From NCBI GenBank assembly GCA_965213595.1, contig CBDBZO010000001.1, positions 186,001-250,000 on the forward strand: a stretch of DNA of 64,000 nucleotides, given 5' to 3'. Shown in pieces: positions 24,105 through 32,941 of the stretch (position 1 is the first letter of the stretch; each line of letters begins with the position of its first letter). Source of the DNA: JBCCFC01 sp965213595 (GTDB lineage: Bacteria; Chloroflexota; Anaerolineae; Caldilineales; Caldilineaceae). A program made the position numbers and the translations under genes. The notes below the pieces were generated by a model. It was not told where the DNA came from. It was given only the letters and a program-made list of their open reading frames with translations, and searched no databases.

Positions 24105-24415
24105 ATGTAAAACGAAGCGCTGCTTCGTTCCGCTTAACCGACGAAAAATTAACGCATTGCCGATTCGGGTAATCTAGCCAGCGCGAAGCAGCGCTTCGCG
24201 TTACGCCATGTAAAACGAAGCGCTGCTTCGTTCCGCTTAACCGACGAAGAAATTAACGTAATGCCGATCCGGGTAACCTAGCCAGCGCGAAGCAGCGCTT
24301 CGCGTTACGCCATGTAAAACGAAGCGCTGCTTCGTTCCGCTTAACCGACGAAGAAATTAACGCAATGCCGATCCGGGTAACCTAGTCAGCGCGAAGCAGC
24401 GCTTCGCGTTACGAC
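24105..24415. repeat. Three tandem copies of a ~104-bp unit
   Basis: Units run 24105-24207, 24208-24311 and 24312-24415, differing at only a few positions. Each begins ATGTAAAACGAAGCGCTGCT with hairpin AACGAAGCGCTGCTTCGTT and ends with GCGAAGCAGCGCTTCGC. The two hairpins of a unit also mirror each other. The stop codon of alaS (24409-24411) lies in the third copy. Confidence 0.95.
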
Positions 24416-27171
24416 AAATGCTCCTCAACCCAACCCGGCACGCTCGCCAGCGCCTCGTCCAGCTTGCTCGCATCGCGACCGCCAGCCTGGGCCATGTTGG
24501 GGCGACCGCCGCCGCCGCCGCCGATCAGCTTGGCCGTGTCGCGCACGAGATTGCCCGCGTGCATCCCGCGGCCAATCAGATCCTCCGTCGCCGCGGCAAC
24601 CAGCATCGGCTTCTCATTGATCACCGAGCCGACGACGACCACGCTGCTGCCCAGCTTGTCGCGGAACCAGTCGGTCATCTGGCGCAGGGTGTCGACATCG
24701 GGCGCATCCACCTGCACGGCGAGCACGTTCGCACCGTCGCCGTTTCCGCCGCTATCTTTACCGACGACCACTGCGCGGTCGAGCAGCGAAGCGCTGGTGT
24801 CGCGGGCGGCTTGGGTGCGCGCCTGATCCAGGTCGCGCTGAAGCTCGCGATTTTGCGACTGCAAATTCTCGACGGCCGCCTCCAGCTGGTCAGGCTGGGT
24901 GCGCAATTGCTCGGCCAGCCGCTGGAGCGCCGCCAGCCGCTCGTCGACCAGCTTTTGCGCGGCGCGACCCGTGGCGACTTCGAGCCGCCGCACGCCCGCG
25001 CCGACGCTGCCCGTGCCGATCACGCGGAAGCCGCCAATTTCAGCGGTCATATCCACGTGGGTGCCGCCGCACAGCTCCATGCTGACGGGGCCATCACCAT
25101 CGGGATCGGGGCCGTGGATGCCCCACGTTTCGAGCGACTCTTCGCCAAAGCTCACGACGCGCACCTCGTTGCCGTACTTTTCGCCAAAGAGCGCCATCGC
25201 GCCTTCCGCCACCGCCCGCTTCTGCGACGTGACGCGGGTGTTCACCGGGTAGTTGTGCAAAATGACGTCGCCCGCCATCGCTTCAAGGTCGCGCAGCTCC
25301 TCCACTGACAGCGGCTCGCCGTGCGTAAAGTCAAAGCGCAGCCGATCCGGCGCGACGAGCGAGCCCGCCTGGTGCACGTGCGTGCCGAGCCGTGAGCGCA
25401 GCGCGGCGTGCAGCACGTGCGTCGCCGTGTGGTTGCGCATCACGTCCCAGCGGCGCTCGGTGTCGATGGCGGCGAGCGCCTCGTCGCCCACGCGCACCGT
25501 GCCCGCGGTGACTTCGCCGATGTGGACAATCAGCCCCGGAATGGGGCGGCGCATCGCGTCCACCCGCACGGCAAAGAGCGGCTCGTCCACGTCCTCCGGC
25601 CAAAAGTAGATCTCGCCCGTGTCGCTGACTTGCCCACCGCTTTCGACGTAGAAAGGCGTCTCCGGCAGCACGACTTCGACGGTCTGCCCGGCGTGCGTTT
25701 CCTCCACGCTCGCGCCGTCGATGATGAGGCCGATGATTTGCGTGTCCGCCTCGGCCACGTCCTCGTAAATCAGATGGTCAACGCCCGCCTCGCCGAGAAG
25801 GTTCCGCTGCTGCAAAGCGGCGAGCAGATCGCTGTAGACGCTCACGTCGCCCGTTGCCATGGACTGCGCCCCGGCGCGGCTCTGCGCCTTTTGCGCGTCC
25901 AGCGCCGCGTGGAAGCCCGCCTCGTCCAGCGCAAAGCCGTGCTCCTCGGCCAAGTCGCGCGTGAGGTCGATGGGGAAGCCGTAGGTGTCCCACAGCATAA
26001 AGGCTTCGTCGCCGGGAATCGTGTTTTCGCCGTCGGCGCGCAGACGCGTCATCAGATCGTCCAGCAGATTGAGACCGGTGCTGAGCGTGCGGTGGAAGCG
26101 CTCCTCTTCGGCGGTGATCGTGCCCAGGATAAAGTCGCGCCGCTCGCGAATGTCGTGGTAGTAGTCGCCCATCTCGTCGATCACGGCGTCGGCGATCTGC
26201 GCCAGGAAGGGCTCGTCCAGCCCCAAGAGCTTGCCAAAGCGCGCCGCCCGCCGCAGCACCAGCCGCGTGATATAGCTGCGCCCTTCATTGCCCGGCAGCA
26301 CGCCATCCGAAATCAAGAAAGTCACCGCGCGCACGTGGTCGGCGATGGCGCGGTAGCGGTAGAGATTGGCCGCACGCAGATCATCGTCCTGGCCGGTGAT
26401 TTGCTGGATGCGCGCCATGATTGGCTGGAAGCCGTCGGTGTCGTAGTTGTTGTCCGTCCCCTGCAGGACGCTCGCCAGGCGCTCCAGGCCCAGCCCGGTG
26501 TCGACGCCGGGCTGGGGCAGGGGCACGCGCGTGCCGTCGGCCTTCTGGTCGTACTGCATAAAGACGAGGTTGTAGATTTCGAGATACTCGTCGTCGCGGT
26601 TGACGCCCTCGGCGCGCTGCTCGCTCAGGTCGCCCCAGTAGTAGTGGATTTCCGAGTTCGGCCCGCACGGCCCCACGTCGCCCATCGACCACCAGTTGTC
26701 CTTGTCGCCAAAGCGCAGAATCCGCTCCGGCGCGGCGCCCACCTGCTGCCACAGCCGCTCGGATTCGTCGTCATCTTTGTGAATGCTAAACCAGAGGCGC
26801 TCGATTGGCAGGCCGAGCTCCTCCACCAGCAGATGCCACGCAAACTGAATTGCCTGCTCTTTGAAATAATCGCCAAAGGAGAAGTTGCCCAGCATCTCGA
26901 AAAAGGTGTGGTGGCGCGGGCTGGGGCCGACCTCTTCGAGGTCGTTGTGCTTGCCGGAGACGCGCATGCACTTCTGGATCGTGGCCGCGCGCGCGTACGG
27001 TCGCTTCTCGACGCCGATAAAGGTGTCCTTAAACTGCACCATGCCGGAGTTGGCAAAGAGCAGCGTGGGGTCATCGGGCACGAGGCTGCTGCTGGGCACG
27101 AGTTCGTGGTGCAGCTCGCCGAAGTAGTCGCGCCAGAGCTGGCGAATTTCGCTGGTGGTAAGATGTTTCAT
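24409..27171 (-). CDS. alaS: Alanyl-tRNA synthetase
   Basis: The 920-residue enzyme charges tRNA-Ala in the cytoplasm. Visible are the class II start (MKHLTTSEIRQLWRDYF, PSSSLVPDDPTLLFANSGM), the catalytic core with SPRHHTFFEMLGNFSFGDYF, the editing-domain zinc site NHTATHVLHAALR and CGGTHVDMTAEIG, and the C-Ala domain with GGGGGRPNMAQAGG. Length is close to the family norm. The ATG at 27171 matches the family start; a 12-codon extension is unlikely. It heads a run with the baseplate-J-like gene, ruvX and mltG. Its stop codon is in a tandem repeat, so its extreme 3' end coincides with repeat insertion. Confidence 0.97.
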   Translation of the reverse strand: MKHLTTSEIRQLWRDYFGELHHELVPSSSLVPDDPTLLFANSGMVQFKDTFIGVEKRPYARAATIQKCMRVSGKHNDLEEVGPSPRHHTFFEMLGNFSFGDYFKEQAIQFAWHLLVEELGLPIERLWFSIHKDDDESERLWQQVGAAPERILRFGDKDNWWSMGDVGPCGPNSEIHYYWGDLSEQRAEGVNRDDEYLEIYNLVFMQYDQKADGTRVPLPQPGVDTGLGLERLASVLQGTDNNYDTDGFQPIMARIQQITGQDDDLRAANLYRYRAIADHVRAVTFLISDGVLPGNEGRSYITRLVLRRAARFGKLLGLDEPFLAQIADAVIDEMGDYYHDIRERRDFILGTITAEEERFHRTLSTGLNLLDDLMTRLRADGENTIPGDEAFMLWDTYGFPIDLTRDLAEEHGFALDEAGFHAALDAQKAQSRAGAQSMATGDVSVYSDLLAALQQRNLLGEAGVDHLIYEDVAEADTQIIGLIIDGASVEETHAGQTVEVVLPETPFYVESGGQVSDTGEIYFWPEDVDEPLFAVRVDAMRRPIPGLIVHIGEVTAGTVRVGDEALAAIDTERRWDVMRNHTATHVLHAALRSRLGTHVHQAGSLVAPDRLRFDFTHGEPLSVEELRDLEAMAGDVILHNYPVNTRVTSQKRAVAEGAMALFGEKYGNEVRVVSFGEESLETWGIHGPDPDGDGPVSMELCGGTHVDMTAEIGGFRVIGTGSVGAGVRRLEVATGRAAQKLVDERLAALQRLAEQLRTQPDQLEAAVENLQSQNRELQRDLDQARTQAARDTSASLLDRAVVVGKDSGGNGDGANVLAVQVDAPDVDTLRQMTDWFRDKLGSSVVVVGSVINEKPMLVAAATEDLIGRGMHAGNLVRDTAKLIGGGGGGRPNMAQAGGRDASKLDEALASVPGWVEEHLS

Positions 27172-27511
27172 GGTATCTAACCGCAAATTCTTCAAAGCCG
27201 CAGACAAACGCGGCTAAACGCGGAGGGATTGTTTGGGAAAACTAAATTTTAGAGGATAGGAGGTAGGGTGTCAAGAACTGTGGAGTTGGCGCAGCAATTC
27301 AGTTTGGGGCAGGTTGTCATTTCGAGCGGGTCGGCCTTAAAAGGTGGCAGATGAAGCCGCTGCCAAATTCAAATAGACAAAGCCGTGGTGGCGATGGTAC
27401 TATACAAAGTGAGAAATTTGTCCGCTGGGATGGCCAAAGCGCCCTGCCTCGCGGCCCTGCCTCTAAACTATTTGTCCGAGACGATTTGTCCGAGTTCGCG
27501 ACATCAACCGT
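27172..27511. other. Divergent intergenic region
   Basis: This is the upstream region of alaS (minus) and of the gene at 27512 (plus). Near alaS lies a GCCGCAGACAAACGCGG repeat phrase that I have seen widely in bacterial intergenic DNA. A TTGTCATTTCGAGCGGGTC stretch at 27315-27333 matches the left end of the inverted-repeat element at 37902. No convincing promoter pair or T-box was recognised. Confidence 0.4.
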
Positions 27512-29005
27512 ATGGCTCAGCCCAACCAGCCCTCCACGCCAGCCCAATCCGTCCCGTCTTCGAGGCCGAACGGTTCACCGACGAACGATTCACCGACGAA
27601 TGGTGCAGGGCAGCAGGCGGCCCGCGCTACGGCGGAGCTGCTGCGTTGGCGCGCGGACATTTTGATGGATGAAATGATGCTGGGGGCGGCGGACCTTTCG
27701 GCCAGCGACAGCGACCGCCCGCCGTCGACGAGCGTCGACTCGGACGCGTCGAGCGCGCGGAGCCACGCGTCAAGCCATTCGTACCCGCCCCCCAGGACTT
27801 CGACCAACGGACAGCCAACGCCGAGCACGCCTTTCGATGCGCCCATCCGCCATCGGCCGGATGGGCAACCGGCGCAGGACAGCGTGAGCGCGGCCCGCAG
27901 CGAAAGCGAGCGCTACGAAAGTCAACTAGCCAGCTATGCGAATCAAGCCGCCGGGCCCTTCGCCGCGCCTAGCCAAGATGACCAGCCACAAGCTTACTTG
28001 CCGCAAAATTACCCGCCGCAAGATCATCCGCCGCGGCAGCCGCGCAGCGTGGGAAACGCCCCGGAGAATGTCCCAGAAAATGCCCAGCTGCTGCCCGCCG
28101 ACCGGCGCTACCGTTCGCCGCAGCCGGGGCTGGCCTCACCCTACGAAACAACGTCCGCCGCGCCCGCTCCATCTGCCCCGCAATCCGCTCCGCCGTTCAA
28201 CGTGCCAACCAGCACAACCGTGCCCGCGCTGGGCCCCGTGCGCGTGACGCCCAGCGCCCGCTTTGCCAACTCAATGACCGTTGGCCCGCGCGCCAACCAA
28301 TACTCCACGCTGCTGCCCCGCTCCTCGCAGATGGATGCGCGCGCCGTGCAGCTTGAATTGGCGACGCTGACCGACCAGGTGGAGGTCAAGCTGCCGCCGG
28401 GCCACGACGTGCACGTGCGCGCCCGCCACCTGCTGGACAAGGCGCGCGAGATCGTGGGCGACGGCGGCGACCGCGGCGTGGAGATCGAGTATTACCTGCA
28501 GCAGGTGCGCGCCATAGTGGAGCGCGCGAGCCAGCGCATCGGCGCATCGGCCATTTATCGGGCGCGCCTGGTTCGCTATATGCTGGCCTGGGCGGCGCTG
28601 GCGCTGGTGATCACCAGTGGCCTGCTCGTCTACCAACCGCTGCTGGAGCGCACGCTGGTGGCGCGCACCACCCTGACGGCGGACGGCCTCGTCCTGCGCA
28701 ACGTCGTCGCGCTGCTGATCGCGATGGCCAGCGGCGTGCTCGGCAGCGCCTTGGGCGCACTGATCAACATGCGCCGCCACAGCCGCAAAGAGTACGGCTT
28801 CTTTGACCGCAAATACAGCACCCTCGGCCTCATCCTGCCCATTATCGGCCTCGTTGTCAGCTTGGTGATTTACCTGTTGTGCGTGCCGCTCTTTATGCTG
28901 TTTGACCTCAACCTCCTCAACAACCGCCTGCCGATGATTTTTCCAGTAGCGCTGGCTTTTCTTTTTGGCTATCTCCAAGAAAATATCTACGGCACAAACG
29001 AGTAG
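27512..29005 (+). CDS. Membrane protein with long disordered N-terminus
   Basis: The first ~285 residues are Pro/Ser/Gln-rich and low-complexity. A helical region follows (AVQLELATLTDQVEVKL to IVERASQRIGA), then four hydrophobic segments around residues 355-374, 393-418, 435-462 and 472-485, ending in GYLQENIYGTNE. The helical and membrane parts look conserved; the N-terminus does not. No family was recognised. No clear ribosome site precedes the ATG, so the true start could be internal. It stands alone, divergent from alaS. Confidence 0.6.
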   Translation: MAQPNQPSTPAQSVPSSRPNGSPTNDSPTNGAGQQAARATAELLRWRADILMDEMMLGAADLSASDSDRPPSTSVDSDASSARSHASSHSYPPPRTSTNGQPTPSTPFDAPIRHRPDGQPAQDSVSAARSESERYESQLASYANQAAGPFAAPSQDDQPQAYLPQNYPPQDHPPRQPRSVGNAPENVPENAQLLPADRRYRSPQPGLASPYETTSAAPAPSAPQSAPPFNVPTSTTVPALGPVRVTPSARFANSMTVGPRANQYSTLLPRSSQMDARAVQLELATLTDQVEVKLPPGHDVHVRARHLLDKAREIVGDGGDRGVEIEYYLQQVRAIVERASQRIGASAIYRARLVRYMLAWAALALVITSGLLVYQPLLERTLVARTTLTADGLVLRNVVALLIAMASGVLGSALGALINMRRHSRKEYGFFDRKYSTLGLILPIIGLVVSLVIYLLCVPLFMLFDLNLLNNRLPMIFPVALAFLFGYLQENIYGTNE

Positions 29006-29198
29006 GTTTGCCCTCGACTTTGCGCCTTCCATCATCGATAAACCGCAGTAGAGTCAGCCAGACTCTCGCGTCGACCCGTTCGCACGAGGGCGTGCTGGCT
29101 CCTCGGTTGCGCTCTGCTGACTATACCGCTGTCCAAAATTTTTATTCACCGGCGTTTTTGTTTTTGCGATTGTATTTGCTGGAAACGTTAAAAGTCCC

Positions 29199-29227
29199 TT
29201 GCTAAATTTATAAAAACCCGCTAGGAT
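29199..29227 (+). promoter_or_regulatory. Candidate sigma-70 promoter of the peptide-importer genes
   Basis: TTGCTA (29199-29204) and TAGGAT (29222-29227) are spaced 17 bp, each matching four of six consensus bases, in an AT-rich stretch. Transcription would start near 29234, about 130 bases before the binding-protein gene. Confidence 0.4.
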
Positions 29228-29361
29228 ACCCCTGCAAGACCGCCGTGTAAACGGCATCACCTTCCAGCCACATCTTCTTCAACCACATCTTTCCTATCTA
29301 CACCGTAATCCCTACGACACCGTAGACAATCCTCCATTCTCACCCCATAGGAGCAATGACC

Positions 29362-31170
29362 ATGACCCAACGCCCTACTCGACGTTCCACGCCCTGGCTG
29401 CCGCTGATCGTTTTCGCGCTGATTGCCGCGCTCTTTGTGCAGGCCTGCAGCGCCGCCCCCGCTGAAGCCCCCGCCGCCGACGGCGACGCCGATGCCGCCG
29501 CATCGACCGACGGTCCCGTTGTCAACTCGCTGGGCCGCGAGCTGCCCGCCGACGCCGCGCCGCTCGACCAGCAGGTGCTGGTTTACCCCTACAACAGTTG
29601 GCAAACCTTTACGACTATCGATTTCTACGAGAACGTCTACCAGCGCGGCGGCGCGCTGGCAGACCTGCTCTCGGATTCGCTCGTGCGCTTGGACAAGAAC
29701 TTCGAGCTCCAGCCCGGCGCGGCGCTCGATTGGTCCGTCGATGACAGCGGTTTGGTATGGACGTTCAATCTCGACGAAAATCTGATGTGGAACGACGGCA
29801 CGCCCGTTACCGCCAACGACTACGTCGCCACCTTCCAATACGGCGCCAGCCCCGATCACGCGTGGGACTTTACGTGGTACTTCAACGGCGTGATTGCCAA
29901 CTGGGAGGAAGCCGTGGGCGGCGAAGTGCCCGTCGAGGAAATTGGCGTGCGCGCGGTGGATGATTACACGCTCGAATTCGAGACCGTCTCGCCCGCTCCC
30001 TATCTGCCCGCCATGCTGCTCTACTCGACGCCGCTGTCGGCCGCCGCGCTCGAAGAGCACGGCCCGCTCTACAACTCGAACGTCGAAACCTCCGTCTCCG
30101 CCGGCCCTTACCAGCTCGTCGAGTGGACGCGCGACCAGCGGCTCGTTTACGAAATCAACCCGGACTACACCGGCACCAACGTGCCCTACATTGAAAAGCT
30201 GATCGTTATCGGCATGGGCGAGGGATCGCATCTCGCGGCTTACGAAGCCAACGAAATTGACGTCGTCTCCGGCGGCGGGATTTTGTCCCCCGCGGACATG
30301 CAAATCATCGGCAGCGATCCGGCGCTGGAGGCGCAGTATTACCCCCACTACGGCGATTTCCGCACCTACTACTTCTTCTTCGACGATACGACCGAGCCCT
30401 TCAATGATCCGCTCGTGCGCCAGGCCTTCGCCCACATGGTCGACCGCGACGCACTCATCGAAAATGTGGTGCGCGAGCAGGGCATTCCGTCGTATTCGAT
30501 GCTGACGGATGGCTTCCCCGCCGCCGATTCCGAAGCTTATGCCGGCATTTACCCCTACGATCCGGAGCGCGCGCGCGAGCTGCTGGCCGAAGCGGGCTAC
30601 CCGGACGGCGAAGGCTTCCCCGCCCTGACGCTCGCCTTGCGCGCCGAGGCCTCCGTGCCCGAAGCCGTAGCCCAGGCCTACGCCTCCGCGCTCAACCAGG
30701 AGCTGGGCATCGAGGTGCAGGTGAGCAACATGGAGTTTAAGACCTTTATGGACGCGCTGCTCGCCGAGCCGACGGAGATGGACTTTGGCTTTATCTCCTA
30801 CGGCATGGACTACCTCGACCCGGCCAACATGCTCGGCGTCTTCGAGTCCAGCGGCCGCCACACGTGGACGAACGAACAGTACGACGCGCTGATCGACGAA
30901 GCCGCCAGCTTTACCGGCGATCCGGCCGAGCGCATCGAGATGTTCCAGGAGGCCGAGCGCATCCTCGTCGAGGATGTGGGCGCGGTCTTCGCCTACCACC
31001 AGACGCCCGGCGATCTCGTCAAGCCCTATCTCGTGGGCGAGGCCCTCACGCCGGACGAAAACGGCGTCGCCGCCTGGCACTGGCCCGGCTTCTCCGGCTT
31101 TAGCACGCTCATGCAGGGCGTCTACGTCTCGGAAGAGGTGAGTGAATATCGATCGTCTCCGCCCCAGTAA
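29362..31170 (+). CDS. Extracellular oligopeptide-type solute-binding lipoprotein (SBP_bac_5)
   Basis: The ~602-residue product has a basic start, a hydrophobic segment LPLIVFALIAALFVQAC with lipidation at Cys, a short acidic linker, and a SBP_bac_5 fold. WTFNLDENLMWNDGTPVTANDY is typical of DppA/OppA family cores, with PYDPERARELLAEAGYPDG later. It captures peptides or similar solutes outside the membrane for the permeases at 31281 and 32938. AGGAG lies 8 bases before the ATG at 29362; an ATG two codons earlier is less well spaced. No ATPase genes are in the cluster. Confidence 0.9.
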   Translation: MTQRPTRRSTPWLPLIVFALIAALFVQACSAAPAEAPAADGDADAAASTDGPVVNSLGRELPADAAPLDQQVLVYPYNSWQTFTTIDFYENVYQRGGALADLLSDSLVRLDKNFELQPGAALDWSVDDSGLVWTFNLDENLMWNDGTPVTANDYVATFQYGASPDHAWDFTWYFNGVIANWEEAVGGEVPVEEIGVRAVDDYTLEFETVSPAPYLPAMLLYSTPLSAAALEEHGPLYNSNVETSVSAGPYQLVEWTRDQRLVYEINPDYTGTNVPYIEKLIVIGMGEGSHLAAYEANEIDVVSGGGILSPADMQIIGSDPALEAQYYPHYGDFRTYYFFFDDTTEPFNDPLVRQAFAHMVDRDALIENVVREQGIPSYSMLTDGFPAADSEAYAGIYPYDPERARELLAEAGYPDGEGFPALTLALRAEASVPEAVAQAYASALNQELGIEVQVSNMEFKTFMDALLAEPTEMDFGFISYGMDYLDPANMLGVFESSGRHTWTNEQYDALIDEAASFTGDPAERIEMFQEAERILVEDVGAVFAYHQTPGDLVKPYLVGEALTPDENGVAAWHWPGFSGFSTLMQGVYVSEEVSEYRSSPPQ

Positions 31171-31280
31171 GTGCGTGATGCGTGAAACGTGATGCGTGAT
31201 TGACGGGAAGACAGAGATTCATGAAATCATCATTATCTTCCCGTTAATCACGTATCAAACAATCACCCCCCACCTTTCCC

Positions 31281-32213
31281 ATGCTCCGCTACCTCCTCGG
31301 TCGACTCGTTGGCATTGCGCTCGTGATGTTCATCGTCAGCCTGCTGATCTTTCTGCTGATGAACGCCATTCCCGGCGGCCCTTTTGATGAAGACAAGATG
31401 CCGCTCTCGGTGGAGGCCAAGGCCAACATCTTGCGCAAGTACGGGCTGGATCAGCCGCTGCCCGTGCAGTACATTCGCTACGTTGGCAACGCCCTGCGCG
31501 GCGATTTTGGCGTGCCCTTCCAAAGCCCCACTGAAACCGTGATGGAGCTGATCGGACGCACCTGGCCCGTCAGCATTCGCCTTGGCCTGGTCACGTTGGC
31601 CTTTGCGATTCCGCTCGGTCTGCTCGCTGGGATTCTGGCCGCGACGTGGCAAAATTCGTGGATCGACTACAGCGCCACCTTTGTCTCCACCCTGGGCCTC
31701 ACCGTGCCCAATTTCGTGATCGGCGTTTGGCTGATTTTGCTGCTGGCCGTGCGCTTCAAGGTGCTGCCGACGGGCGGCTGGGGCGAGCCGCAGCACTACA
31801 TCATGCCCGCCATTGCGCTGGGCGCCGCCCCCCTCGCGCTCACGGCCCGCTACACGCGCACCTCCCTGCTCGAAGTCAAGCGCGCGGACTACATCCGCAC
31901 GGCGCGCGCCAAGGGGCTGTCGCCCACGCGCGTGCTCGTGCGCCACAGCCTCAAAAACGCCCTGATTCCGCTGCTCACCATTCTTGGCCCGCAGATTCCC
32001 AACTTGATCACCGGCACGGTCTTTGTCGAGAGCATCTTCCGCGTGCCCGGCCTCGGCAAGTTCTTCGTCACCAGCATCTTCCGCCGCGATTACCCCATGA
32101 TCATGGCGACGCTGCTGCTGGTGGCGCTGATGTGGTCGATTTTATACTTGGTCACGGATTTGCTCTACACGGTGATCGATCCGCGGGTGCGGTTGGATAA
32201 GCAGCGGGGATAA
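31281..32213 (+). CDS. ABC importer permease, DppB-like
   Basis: The 310-residue membrane protein starts MLRYLLGRLVGIALVMFIVS, typical of DppB/OppB. It has six hydrophobic segments and the cytoplasmic coupling loop RADYIRTARAKGLSPTRVL, which docks the ATPase. It pairs with the DppC-like protein at 32938. A spacer of about 110 bases before it contains an imperfect inverted repeat (GATTGACGGGAAGA and TCTTCCCGTTAATC) that could reduce transcription after the binding-protein gene. Confidence 0.93.
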   Translation: MLRYLLGRLVGIALVMFIVSLLIFLLMNAIPGGPFDEDKMPLSVEAKANILRKYGLDQPLPVQYIRYVGNALRGDFGVPFQSPTETVMELIGRTWPVSIRLGLVTLAFAIPLGLLAGILAATWQNSWIDYSATFVSTLGLTVPNFVIGVWLILLLAVRFKVLPTGGWGEPQHYIMPAIALGAAPLALTARYTRTSLLEVKRADYIRTARAKGLSPTRVLVRHSLKNALIPLLTILGPQIPNLITGTVFVESIFRVPGLGKFFVTSIFRRDYPMIMATLLLVALMWSILYLVTDLLYTVIDPRVRLDKQRG

Positions 32214-32269
32214 GGTTCTCTGGTATAATGTCTATAGCGATTGACGACTGAAGATTGATGGAATTTGCA

Positions 32270-32599
32270 ATGACAACACTAGAGAAAGTACGCGATTTGC
32301 TACCGGAAATGTCGTCTGGCGAGAAGGCACAGGTACTGCAATGGATTGCCAGAGATATTGGCAGTGCATCACCTGGCATCGAGCAGACAGAAGGCGTGAT
32401 GGGCGGCGAACCATGCATCATACGCACGCGTATTCCAGTGTGGTTGCTGGTTCAAGCACGCAAACTCGGCAGCAGTGAAGCCGACTTACTACGCTTTTAC
32501 CCAGCGCTGCGTGCAGAAGACTTGGCAAATGCGTGGGCTTATTACGATAGGCATCAACGAGAAATTGAGCAGCAAATCGTTGAGAACGAGGCTGATTAG
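32270..32599 (+). CDS. DUF433-family antitoxin-like protein
   Basis: The ~109-residue product has a helical N-terminal half (EKVRDLLPEMSSGEKAQVLQ). The DUF433 winged HTH-like part follows with GVMGGEPCIIRTRIPVWLLV, then GSSEADLLRFYPALRAEDLANAWAYY, where the family usually has GxPxIRGTRIPV. DUF433 proteins commonly precede DUF5615 PIN-like toxins, as here. An ATG at 32258 is an alternative start. The pair interrupts a peptide-importer operon in the same orientation. This gene looks intact while its partner is broken. Confidence 0.8.
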   Translation: MTTLEKVRDLLPEMSSGEKAQVLQWIARDIGSASPGIEQTEGVMGGEPCIIRTRIPVWLLVQARKLGSSEADLLRFYPALRAEDLANAWAYYDRHQREIEQQIVENEAD

Positions 32600-32941
32600 C
32601 TTGCGGCTTCTCTATATTCAGATGAGAATTTTCCCCAGGCCGTAGTAGATGAACTGCGTCATCTGGGGCATGATGTGCTAACGATTTACGAGGATGGCAA
32701 AGGCAATTAACGCTACCCCGATGATGCTGTATTGCTCGATGCAACAAGACACAATCGCGCAGTCCTAACAATCAATCGCAAGCACTTTCGACGGCTACAT
32801 TTACAGTTTCCAAATCACGCTGGGATCATTATCTGTACGTTTAATCCAGACGCCGTCGACAAAGCTCATCGCATCAATGAAGCGATTGGAAATCAGGACA
32901 ATCTTCGAGGTCAACTCGTGCGAGTCTACCGTTCCCCATGA
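32600..32941 (+). pseudogene. DUF5615 PIN-like toxin, disrupted
   Basis: The translation carries YSDENFPQAVVDELRHLGHD, then IYEDGKGN, a TAA stop at 32708-32710, then RYPDDAVLLDATRHNRAVLT and NRKHF, typical DUF5615 features. The stop replaces a position that is usually Gln (CAA to TAA). The natural start, MRLLYSDENFP-like, appears to need TTG at 32601 plus loss of two bases in TCTATATTCAG, so an N-terminal frameshift is likely as well. Its end overlaps the start of the next permease. With two lesions it should make no active ribonuclease. Confidence 0.8.

Noticed and set aside
24105..24415. CRISPR array
   Set aside because: The units are about 104 bp and nearly identical over their full length; there are no unique spacers and no cas genes.
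25408..27180. 590-aa plus-strand open frame opposite alaS
   Set aside because: It is antisense to a certain essential gene; long antisense frames are expected in GC-rich coding DNA, and its sequence (His/Ala/Val/Arg-rich) matches no family.
29257..31080. 607-aa minus-strand open frame opposite the peptide-binding protein
   Set aside because: Same reasoning: composition-driven shadow of a well-supported gene.
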